From Isoetes taiwanensis (Eukaryota; Streptophyta; Lycopodiopsida; Isoetales; Isoetaceae): a stretch of DNA of 64,000 nt. The notes under the pieces were generated by a model. The model saw only the letters and a list, made by a program, of their open reading frames with translations, ran no database searches and was not told the origin of the DNA. Location: contig JAJEKV010000289.1 of NCBI GenBank assembly GCA_021234155.1, positions 312,001 through 376,000 on the forward strand, given 5' to 3'. Below are positions 33,262 to 42,397 of this stretch, piece by piece. Each line of letters starts with the position of its first letter. Within the stretch, counting starts at the first letter, position 1. A program made the translations under genes and the position numbers.

Positions 33262-33857
33262 GATTTTAGGATAAATCATAAACTGAGAATAATTTACAGC
33301 TTAGAGAGGCCTATCAAAGACCCTTAGGCATTTTCCTAAGCTGCACAACGGTAAGGAGGGCATGATCTTCAAAAAGCTAGTCTATGCATTATTCAGTGCA
33401 GAACATAATCTTATGTTATATGCATATGGCGAGGCTGCTGTGATAAAGCATATAGCAACTATAGAGCAGACTTGTATCAGACATTGCAGTACAAAAATAG
33501 GCCTTGAATTTAGCAAAGATTCAACAAGTCTGGATCACACAATGCAAGTCGAACAAACCTATGAGATATTTTAAACAAATAGTGTGATCAAACCAGGTTT
33601 AAGCACTGAGGCGGCCGTAATGCAGCTTGTTCAAACCCTAAGCCAGATTTATATAAACATTAGGCAATATAAAATGAAAGAAAACCTCATTTCCAGAAGA
33701 CTCCCAGCTTGCATGATCGCCAATGATCATGTTAGCGCTTACAGGATTGTTGTATCCTGGCTCATTGTCTCCACATCAAGCTGTGTTAGCTCTGAAAGAA
33801 ACAACTCGCAGGAAGCACCTCCAAATCACCACATCACCTAGGAGATTTATGCCAATA
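33262..33857. other. E1 interior between AT-hook remnant and 965-bp repeat
   Basis: No open frame with recognisable content on either strand; probable intron by comparison with E4 and E5. Confidence 0.35.
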
Positions 33858-33947
33858 TTATTCTGAAGCTGATCTCATAACCCCGAAGACATTCCCCTGC
33901 ATTTTATTTTTAGACAAGGAAGGACTTCCGGCTCTCTTAGGCGCCAT
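33858..33947 (-). pseudogene. Degenerate AT-hook ORF of E1
   Basis: 29 codons from ATG reading MAPKRAGSPSLSKNKMQG and a short tail. It lines up with the E5 start MGPKRGAGRPPGAKNKKG, but the central GRP core is changed to GSP, so minor-groove binding is probably lost. Alternatively it is a short first exon. Confidence 0.45.
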
Positions 33948-35007
33948 CGTGAACAGAAGCAAATGAAGAATGTCTCCAGCAAACTAGTGGATACGAAAAA
34001 ATCTTCCATTCTGGATGCCATAAATGTAGGCGACCATATGTGTCCTTCAAAATAAGTGCCCATTTATGATATGCACCATAGACGATGCCAAATACGATTT
34101 TAACATGACCTTTGAGGCACACCTCTAGAGGAAAATAGCCCATGTGTCAAATAGGTCTAGAAAAGGGATAGAATTAATTACGACCAAGAGTTCTTATGGG
34201 TCCCATCAATGCCCACACAAATTCCATGATGAGCAACCCCTATAACCTAGCATGCATATCCATGCAAAATATATGAGCCTCTAAAATCACCAAATACCCA
34301 ATGGAAAGATCGATAATTTTGAGCTCAAAGCCCATCATTTTTTCCAAAATACACGACCTTGTCTCTAAAGGATAATTACAAGAGATCATAAACTATATGC
34401 TCCACCAAATAAATTCTCTATGGCATGCACCTAATACAAATGGCAAAAAGTTAAAAAGTACCTTTTTGCATGTGGTGCCATGGTCCACGTTACTCTTTAT
34501 TGAAAAGAATGAACCCTTTATTTTAAAACCAACCATCTTTTTGAAAAAAAGGCAAAGTTACATATACTAAAAAGGTAACAAGTCAATTCAATTTGCCAAG
34601 ATGCTATATTCACTTACCCATAGTGCTAAAGTTGGCACTAATGATACCCATTGTGCTAGACTTGGCACTAATGAAGCGTGGCCAGCACTGATGAAGCACA
34701 ACTCACCTTGATATAGAACTAGCTGGGATCCCTTTGGAATTAAAGCATGCTGCTTGCCATGTAACTAATTCAAGGTTCCAGCATTGGACAGAACAAATAA
34801 GACAATGAGCTTAGTCTATCGCGTCCACAAGTTGGGTTTACCATGCACGATATAAATCAATCTTGTGTACATTGGGGCCATGTGCACAACATGACTTCAA
34901 CATGAAGTCAAATACTAGTCCCTGCAAAGATGGTATCAAAGGAAAAATTTATCTGCTTGGGTCTTAATCTAAGCTATCTGCTTGATTACCAGCCAGTGAC
35001 AACCTTG
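33948..35007. other. E1 leader region, no gene seen
   Basis: About 1.06 kb between the (TA)n tract and the AT-hook remnant. No recognised coding frame. Similar in length to the leader of E5. Confidence 0.35.
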
Positions 35008-35038
35008 ATATATATAGATATATTTATATGTATATATA
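35008..35038. repeat. Interrupted (TA)n tract between E3 and E1
   Basis: TA-rich with a few other bases, at the end of the E3 3' hairpin region. Confidence 0.85.
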
Positions 35039-35055
35039 AGAACCTGCCTCCTACC

Positions 35056-35145
35056 ACGGGTGCAAGAGTTCTAGGCTACATATTACAGCAAATACTAGGT
35101 AAAGTAAGGTTCCTAGCATTGCTGCTAGAACCCTACTTCACCCGT
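35056..35145 (-). other. 3' terminal hairpin of E3
   Basis: ACGGGTG (35056-35062) pairs with CACCCGT (35139-35145). Inside, GGTTCCTAGCA and TGCTAGAACC (about 35108-35132) form a second stem with one bulge. Confidence 0.65.
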
Positions 35146-35384
35146 AACTATACAGAGCCATAAACATGGAACTAGAGAATATAACTCAAATTGAATTGGA
35201 TTAAATGTGAACATACCTGTTAGAATGTATTTGTTCGGATCCGGGGCTTTATAATTATGACCCAGGAAAATCTCGGTTTAGAGCGTTGATGGCGTTCTTG
35301 CAAATGGTCTTCCAATCAAACCCATTATTCGGGAACCCATCTTTGATGTTACAAAAGTCCTTTTCGAATTTTATGTGAATTCTA

Positions 35385-35705
35385 TTAGGGTACTAAGGAC
35401 ACCAAATAAGTTTTGGTAGGCATCCTCAATGATTCTCGGCCGCAAGTCGTAGGATGGCTTTTCATTTTACAAGCAAGCACCCCAAGCAAATCATTGCGGC
35501 CTAAGTAGGCCACCCGAGAATCGCAATCGGTTTGCTTTGATTCCGGCTTAATGATTGTATACATCTTGTCATGATTCGGACAATAAATGATAGTTTCGGC
35601 AATTCTATCAAAGTGGTGGCATTTTAGGCGAGCAAAACCCGGCATTCTCATCTCTGGAATCCAGAAAATAACATTGTTGTTTTTCTCCTCAATATTGTGA
35701 ATAGT
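35385..35705 (-). CDS. Unknown exon carried by unit E3
   Basis: It follows a good acceptor (TTTGTTTATTGCTTTAACAG|ACT) and stays open for about 107 codons (TIHNIEEKNNNVIFWIPEMR ... FARLKCHHFDRIAETIIYCP). A second frame just after it reads IIEDAYQNLFGVLSTLIEF, which suggests a frameshift near 35450 or one more splice. A possible preceding exon (about 35840-35935) reads WDQVIDPLHVIMSEPKVLAQ. I do not recognise the protein. It could be a captured host gene or a diverged element ORF. Confidence 0.4.
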   Translation of the reverse strand, partial: TIHNIEEKNNNVIFWIPEMRMPGFARLKCHHFDRIAETIIYCPNHDKMYTIIKPESKQTDCDSRVAYLGRNDLLGVLACKMKSHPTTCGRESLRMPTKTYLVSLVP

Positions 35706-36057
35706 CTGTTAAAGCAATAAACAAATCCAATCAGTCCAGGATACAGTAAGTATTCCCTGTCAGTCCATGATCCTGTCAGTCCATGATCCAGATTAAATAC
35801 TAAAGAAGATGAAATGAAAATTATTTGAGATACGTACTTTAACTATGTAACTTGCTATTTCTGATCTTTTGTGCTAAGACTTTTGGCTCAGACATAATAA
35901 CATGGAGGGGATCAATTACTTGGTCCCAAACCACAGTCAACTGGTCCTACACCTCAAATCTGTTAAATAATAAAGTAAATCAAATGAAACTAGTAAAAAT
36001 CCCTTTTATAGCTTATATGCCAAAGAATGTACCAACCCATCATGTCAAGTGAGGATC

Positions 36058-37022
36058 AAGTATTTGGTCCCAAACTCAAGCACTTTAGGACACATACATT
36101 CTGATTTATTATAGATGTATACAAACAGAGATCAAGAAATCATATTGTACAGTGACTAGGTGGCCTAGGTTATCCGTCCTAGAACGGATAAATAGAAGTT
36201 CCAGTATATATACTAACTTCCTGCTAGGATCTAATCTAGCAGAAAACTTACTCCAAACTCTAACACTCGCTAAAGCCTGAGAATGTGTCTATCCTGGCGT
36301 AACCCAGGCCCAAGCCATTAATCCTAGCTAAAGAAGAACATGTATACTTACATAATTAATTGAGCAACAGCTAACAAATGTAGATAACATGTCACAAAGT
36401 TCTCAAAAACCAAGGCATACCTAATGAGGACCAAATATTTGATCCCAAATCAAGTCTACCTTTAGTAGTAAAGAGCTAAGACTTGTGTATGAGCAGAGTA
36501 TTTTTTCAAGGCCATAAAACCTAGCATAAAAGGAATACTACAATAACTTTCAATAACAAAGGAAAGCCTAGAGGGGATCACGTTTATGATTCCAAACCAA
36601 GCAAAACCTTTGTCATAAAATTAAATACAAACGTCTAGTGAAAATACTCCTGAATAAGGTAATAATAATGTAATTTAACAGAATAGGACAATGTTAAACA
36701 TGGCAAGCAAGCCATTTCCCTCATGCTTGCTAATCAAATGAGCCAAGTCAGAAAAACTGGATTATCTAACTTCAAGACAGAACCATTCTTGAAGGTAAGA
36801 AATTGTCAAAAGCATAGTTTTTTAAGTGAAGATATCACCACTTGTTTTAGAAAATAGCTCCATTTCCAAGTGTGAACAAACTCCGAACACAAAAAGACGG
36901 GTTCCACATGTTACCTGCAGCCAAATCAATTGCATGTTAGCCTGATAAGGGTAAAAGCAAAGCAGCTAGCAGGTAAGCAAAGAAGAACCCAGTTTTTATC
37001 CTTTTCTTTTTATGCCAAGAGA
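36058..37022 (-). repeat. 965-bp near-identical repeat, copy in E3
   Basis: Second copy of 32297-33261, offset 3,761 bases, same orientation. Flanking sequences differ completely beyond both edges. Confidence 0.95.
36910..36978 (-). ncRNA. Conserved hairpin motif, copy in E3
   Basis: Identical to the E1 copy (part of the 965-bp repeat). Confidence 0.65.
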
Positions 37023-38070
37023 CGGATGGACTTAATCTCTGTGCAAAACAAAGTATTTAGTTTAGTGAGCCATATAGGAGGATAAAAGCCATGGCCACTT
37101 ATTTTCCTGAAAATGGGGAGAATAGAATTAAAGTTAATTTTGAAAGACATGGCACTGAGTGGGAACGATTATAACGAAGCCTCCCTGAAAGTGACAGCAA
37201 ATTTCTTAGGAAACCCCTCTGATCAACATAATCCCTAGGTGAAATTGCCTTTATTTGTCAATGGACTTTGTCGGGTGCCAACGTATGAAGTGTTGAAATT
37301 GCACATGGTAATGACTTGGTGGCAACATACCTAATACTTCAATTTGATAGCATGCCTAATACTTCAATATGACGAAATGATGTGGGTCTACTTATCTTAG
37401 AACTATTACTGGATAAAGTCAAGTTAAACCCATCTAGGGTTAATGATCTTCTCTTTATCATTTAGTAGCCAGGGCCACTACCTTAATGCCGGGTCACTTG
37501 GCCAAAACTTGGTATAGTACATATGTAAACCTGTAAAATAACTTGCTGTAGAGATGAAACTTTTAGCCATTTAACAAATTCAAACATGGCCTAACCTTCA
37601 TGGCTTGTAGATATATTTTCTATGGTATTATAGCACTTATTCTTTGACCTATGAGAAAATTTTCAATGATCACGCCATTTAACTATGGATTTAGTGCACA
37701 TTTACATACCTCATTAAGATGGGTGGCCAGAAATTCACGATGCTTTCATTACTAATAATATAAAAAATATTAATGGGGCATACTTACCTATTAATTTGGA
37801 TTTCCTTAAAGACCTGAGAATTTGGATATTTAGGGTCTCAAAGGCGAAGATTCTATTTTTCTTTGAATGTCTCGAATCTTGCATACTGGAGCACGAAATT
37901 AAGTCTTCACGGCACCAAATGCAAAATTATGGCAGCCGTCTAAAATCAATGGCATCAATTACAAGGTATTTTTTGCCTTTGCCAAAATTTGGAAACTCGG
38001 TTCTGCTCCGGCTTGCTTGGCCGTCATACCCATTTGGAAAACTTTGTGGAAGCTTTGATCTGTTTGCATT

Positions 38071-38343
38071 ATGGGGCCTAAACGTGGAGCAGGCAGACCA
38101 CCTGGAGCCAAGAACAAGAAGGGCACAAAAGCGGATTTCAATAACAGAAAGGTTATTGTCAAAAATAAGAATACTGAAGCTGCCAATGTCATTCGCAAAT
38201 GTTTGCAAATTGCTGCAAATGCCAGAGCTGGAGCATCTAAGGAGGACTTGGAGCCTGTATACAACAATCCTGTGAATACTGCAAAGCCTGGAGACCATAA
38301 CTTTGTGGATCTGGACGAAATACATCATGAGGTCAATTCTTAA
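38071..38343 (+). CDS. AT-hook-like small protein of unit E5
   Basis: 90 codons from ATG. The N-terminus MGPKRGAGRPPGAKNKKGTK is a textbook AT-hook-like core (GRPPG flanked by basic residues), followed by a basic segment and the helix AANVIRKCLQIAANARAG. The N-terminal motif is shared with E4; the rest is not obviously similar. A donor-like GAG|GTCAAT lies just before the stop, so it may be a first exon. Confidence 0.6.
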   Translation: MGPKRGAGRPPGAKNKKGTKADFNNRKVIVKNKNTEAANVIRKCLQIAANARAGASKEDLEPVYNNPVNTAKPGDHNFVDLDEIHHEVNS

Positions 38344-38951
38344 ATGTTTAGTTTGATTTCAAGGGCACATAATAGCTAGAAATGGATTTAGAAGGCTTCC
38401 TTACTGATTTCGGCCCCATTTGCTGCCTTTAATACTAGCATGCATGTTCAGACCTTTCTCTAAATAACACTTATGAAAGTTATATGATTCACGTCCATAA
38501 GCTTTCCGCCACTATAAACATGCTGATGCAGGATTCTAGATCTTGGCTGGGACAGGAAAATGATCACATTTGCACGGTTCTGTGGGATTCAGGCAGTATT
38601 CCAGCTTTCTAACATAAAATAAATATTTGAATTTGCTGTACTATTGTATGCCAGGACATAGCATGTAAGGCTGAAAACGGCAAGTGTTTCTTTTACCTTT
38701 AAAAAGAGCAATTTCTTATAGCAGAGCATGGAATTTGGCTATTGCACAAATGATTACTTAAGGATTATCACGATATATGTACTTGGTTCTAAATGTTGTA
38801 ATGGCTTTGACATCTAGCTAAATGATACGTGGCAAACAGCAAGCTGGATATTTAGATTAAAATTAATGTGATTGAAGCTTTCTCTACTATGCACAACCAT
38901 CGCAGATCGTGAATTTAAAGGAGCCGGATAAAAACCGGGGATTCCTCCCAT
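38344..38951. other. E5 interior, no gene seen
   Basis: AT-rich with no open frames; probable intron by analogy with E4. Confidence 0.3.
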
Positions 38952-39020
38952 GCTTACCTGACGGCCCTCTCCTCTTTACCAAGTTTTTTGCTAACGTAGG
39001 TCTGGTTGGCTGCAGGTAAC
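38952..39020 (+). ncRNA. Conserved hairpin motif, copy in E5
   Basis: 69 nt from GCTTACCTG to GCAGGTAAC. Outer stem TTACCTG/CAGGTAA, then GGCC opposite GGCT after a two-base bulge. The interior is more diverged (TTTACC, GCTAAC kept), but the total length is unchanged. Confidence 0.6.
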
Positions 39021-40002
39021 GTGGAGCTCCCCCCTTTACTGAAATTTATGGATGCGTAGGATGTATGAACCGTATACGATCTGCAAATACTCTTCAAATT
39101 GGAGCTGCCATTTTGATCAAAGGATTTCTGATTCCTTCTACTTTTCTAGAAATATGAATATGCATCTCTAAAGTCATGTTTTGACAGCATGCGTAGCTTA
39201 AAACTCTATACAAGGGCATCTGAAATTAGTATGGCAGCAGCATGCTTTTCTGCTATAATAATCTGGAATATATCTGAAATTTGCATTTTGAACACAAAAC
39301 AGATTATTGTAACATTTTGAGGATGTTAAACATGGTTGCATCAGGTAACGCCTTTCTTTGTGCATTTATTACATGAAGGATCTAAATAATAAGTACACTA
39401 AATGACATGATTAAAAATTAGTAATGCAAGGGACTAATTATGGATAAAATTGGGAACGAATACCCATTATTACTTGATGGACATGGGCCTATATGAGCCA
39501 TGACTTACTAAGAGGTAATAATAGGGCAAAAGTCAAAAAGGAGATTATTGTTTTACATGCATCACTTGAATTTGGGATAACACCGGATTTAGATGCTGAG
39601 ATATAACTGGATCTAGATGATGGAAACAAGCATATAATGGCAGCTAAAATAGGGTCTTCACCTCTGCATTTTCTATTTAGTTGTACTTTATGCACTTAGC
39701 TGCAAAGCTAGTTGTGATTCCTCAAATACTATAGATGAGCAAATGATATAGAATTCGGGTTATGCTAAAAATTGGAACTACATTCATGCTCACAGACATA
39801 TATACATTGCCATGTACATAATAAATGGTCCAGCTATGCATTATAAACAGTTTGGATTCGGATGGTACTTTGTTCGCATAAATAATACTCAAGAGAGAGC
39901 TCAGGGCCTGGGTAGTGCCAGGGCAGAAATTCTCATGCTTCGACGGAGTGGTCAAGTGTGGAGTATAAGGCTTAGGCTAGATTAGATCCTAGCAGAAGGA
40001 TA

Positions 40003-40003
<1 letters not shown>
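39021..40003. other. E5 3' region, no gene seen
   Basis: No convincing open frame. It ends GATCCTAGCAGAAGGATAG before (TA)n; ATCC...GGAT and GCTAG...CTAGC give small stems. Confidence 0.35.

Positions 40004-40034
<31 letters not shown>
40004..40034. repeat. (TA)n tract between E5 and the 40-42 kb minisatellite
   Basis: About 15 TA units joining the end of E5 to the minisatellite element. Confidence 0.9.
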
Positions 40035-40035
<1 letters not shown>

Positions 40036-40037
<2 letters not shown>

Positions 40038-42305
40038 AGAAAATTAATACGTCCTACGGCGGAAGTTCTATTTTTAGTATGTTCCCCCTACATTCTCCAT
40101 GATGTCATGAAGATCCCCTTAGGTTCCCTCAAATTCTATGAGGTTCTCGTAGATTCCCTTATATTTTGTGTGTATGAGATTCCCTCAGATTCTATAAAGA
40201 TTGCCTTAGATTTGATGAAGATGCCCTCAATCATATTAGTATTCCCCTAGATTCCCATAGATTTTACGAGATTCTATTAGATTTTCTCAGATTTTATGAC
40301 ATTCCCTCAAATTCTATGAAGATTCCCTCAGGTTCCCTTAGATTTTATGACATTCTATTAGATTCCTTTAAATTTTATGACATTCCCTCAGACTTTATGA
40401 AGATTTCCTCAGATTCCCTTAGATTTTGTAAGACTTCCTCAGATTCTATAAAGATTCATGAAGATTCCTCTAGATTCCCTCAGATTCTATGAGAGTCATT
40501 TAGATTCCCTCAAATTCTATGAAGATTCCCCTAAGTTCCCTTAGATTCCCTTGGATTCCCTCATATTCTATGAAGATTCCCCTAAGTTCCCTTAGATTCC
40601 CTTGGATTCCCTCATATTCTATGAAGATTCCCTCAGATTTCCTCATATTTTATAAAGATTCTCTCAGGTTCCCTTAGATTCCCCTAGATTCCCTTAGATT
40701 CCCTTAGATTTTACGAGATTCCATCAGATTCTATGAAGATCCCTCTAGATTCCCTTAGATTCTATGAGATTCCCTTGGATTCCCTCAAATTCTATAAAGA
40801 TTCCTCTAGATTCCCTTAGATTCCCTCAGATTCCTCTAGATTCCCTTAGATTCCCTTGGATTCCCTTATATTCTATGAAGATTCCTTCAGATTCCCTCAT
40901 ATTCTATGAAGATTCTCTCAGGTTCCCGGGTTCCCTCAGATTCCCCTAGATTCCCTCAGATTCCCTTAGATTTTACGAGATTCCATCAGATTCTATAAAG
41001 ATATCTTTAGATTCCCTTAGATTCTATGAGATTCCCTTGGATTCCCTCAAATTCTATAAAGATTCCCCTAGATTCCCTTAGATTCCCTCAGATTCCTTAG
41101 ATTCCCTTAGATTCCCTCAGATTCCCTTAGATTTTACGAGATTCCATCAGATTCTATGAAGATTCCTTTAGATTCCCTTAGATTCTATGAGATTCTGTTG
41201 GATTCCCTCAAATTCTATAAAGATTCCCCTAAATTCTCTCAGATTCCTCTAGATTCTGTGAGATTCTCTTAGATTCCCTATAATTCTATGAAGATTCTCT
41301 TAGATTCCCTCAGATTCTATGAACATTCCCTTAGATTCCCTCAGATTCCCTTAGATTTCATGAGATTCCATCAGATTCTCTCGAATTTTATGAGATTCCC
41401 TCAGATTCTATGAAGATGCCCTCAATCCTATTAGATTCCCCTAGATTCTCAAAAATTTCATGAAGATTCCCTTAGATTCTCTTGGGTTTCATGAGATTCT
41501 CTTAGTTTTCTGAAGATTCTTATATATTCAATCGGATACTCTTAGATTCTATAAAGTAGTAGGATCTCGGCAGACGCACTGCATTCGATCAACTTCGGAC
41601 AAGTAGGATCGTGTCTATGTGAGATTTTGTATGTAAACTCCCAAGCCACACAGAAGTAGGAGGGATACGTCCCAAATCCCGTTAGGAGTGGGATCTCGGA
41701 TCTCTGGACGATTCGGATTCAATGGGACAAACATAAGAACATATATATGTTAGATTCTATGAGATTCTGTTGGATTCCCTCAAATTCTATAAAGATTCCC
41801 CTAAATTCTCTCAGATTCCTCTAGATTCTGTGAGATTCTCTTAGATTCCCTATAATTCTATGAAGATTCTCTTAGATTCCCTCAGATTCTATGAACATTC
41901 CCTTAGATTCCCTCAGATTCCCTTAGATTTCATGAGATTCCATCAGATTCTCTCGAATTTTATGAGATTCCCTCAGATTCTATGAAGATGCCCTCAATCC
42001 TATTAGATTCCCCTAGATTCTCAAAAATTTCATGAAGATTCCCTTAGATTCTCTTAGGTTTCATGAGATTCTCTTAGTTTTTACGAAGATTCTTATATAT
42101 TCAATCAGATACTCTTAGATTCTATCGTAGTAGGATCTCGAGCAAGCGCACTGCATTCGATCAACTTTGGACCGTAGGATCGTGTCTATGGGAAACGTAT
42201 GTAAACTCCCAAGCCCACAGTAGTAGGATCGTCCCAAATCCGTGGAGTGGGATCTCGGATCGACGGTCGGATTCAATGGGACAAACATAAGAACATATAT
42301 ATGTT

Positions 42306-42306
<1 letters not shown>
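40036..42306. mobile_element. AGATTCCCTT minisatellite element flanked by (TA)n
   Basis: Most of it is AGATTCCCTTAGATTCTATGA-like short units. It ends with two copies of a unique block containing GTAGGATCTCG and ACATAAGAACATATATATGT (about 41556-41754 and 42126-42306). Both parts recur inverted in the insertion at 5466-7207, so this is a dispersed element. (TA)n tracts lie on both sides. Confidence 0.65.
41180..42306. repeat. Tandem duplication of about 565 bp
   Basis: 41180-41751 and 41752-42306 are near-identical in the minisatellite half and slightly diverged (indels) in the unique half. Confidence 0.85.

Positions 42307-42307
<1 letters not shown>

Positions 42308-42374
<67 letters not shown>
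42308..42374. repeat. (TA)n tract, left edge of the TIR-bounded segment
   Basis: About 67 bases of pure TA. Confidence 0.95.
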
Positions 42375-42376
<2 letters not shown>

Positions 42377-42397
42377 AGTTTTTGTACTATCAATGGG

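Larger units (their letters stand above)
28287..35007 (-). mobile_element. Unit E1: putative autonomous Penelope-like retroelement, endonuclease-deficient
   Basis: Bounded by (TA)n tracts at 28273-28286 and 35008-35038. Minus-strand order: about 1.06 kb leader, degenerate AT-hook ORF (33947), hairpin motif (33217-33149) inside a 965-bp repeat, a probable splice acceptor (TTTTGTAG|GAGGG at 32290/32291), ORF1, the reverse transcriptase, and a short 3' region with strong hairpins. Both long frames are free of stops, so the element may be young. Penelope-like elements are known to keep introns and to occur in head-to-tail arrays, and endonuclease-lacking forms attach to chromosome ends. The assignment rests on the RT motifs. 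Confidence 0.6.
35039..37022 (-). mobile_element. Unit E3: truncated member with unknown exons in place of ORF1/RT
   Basis: In minus-strand order it has the 965-bp repeat (37022-36058) with the hairpin motif, then exon-like sequence (about 35945-35840 and 35705-35385), then a 3' hairpin ending in GTAGGAGGCAGG next to (TA)n. Leader and AT-hook ORF are missing: the 5' end stops at 37022 where E5 begins. It shares termini and the hairpin with E1 but has a different coding part. Confidence 0.5.
37023..40003 (+). mobile_element. Unit E5: non-autonomous member on the opposite strand
   Basis: Plus-strand order: about 1.05 kb leader, AT-hook ORF (38071-38343), about 0.6 kb without open frames, the hairpin motif (38952-39020), about 1 kb of further sequence and a weak 3' hairpin (near 39975-40001) before (TA)n. 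It is head-to-head with E3. The 5' edge is placed where the 965-bp repeat ends and is uncertain. Confidence 0.45.

Noticed and set aside
40764-40949. Ser/Pro/Leu-rich repeat protein
   Set aside because: By-product of the AGATTCCCTT minisatellite.
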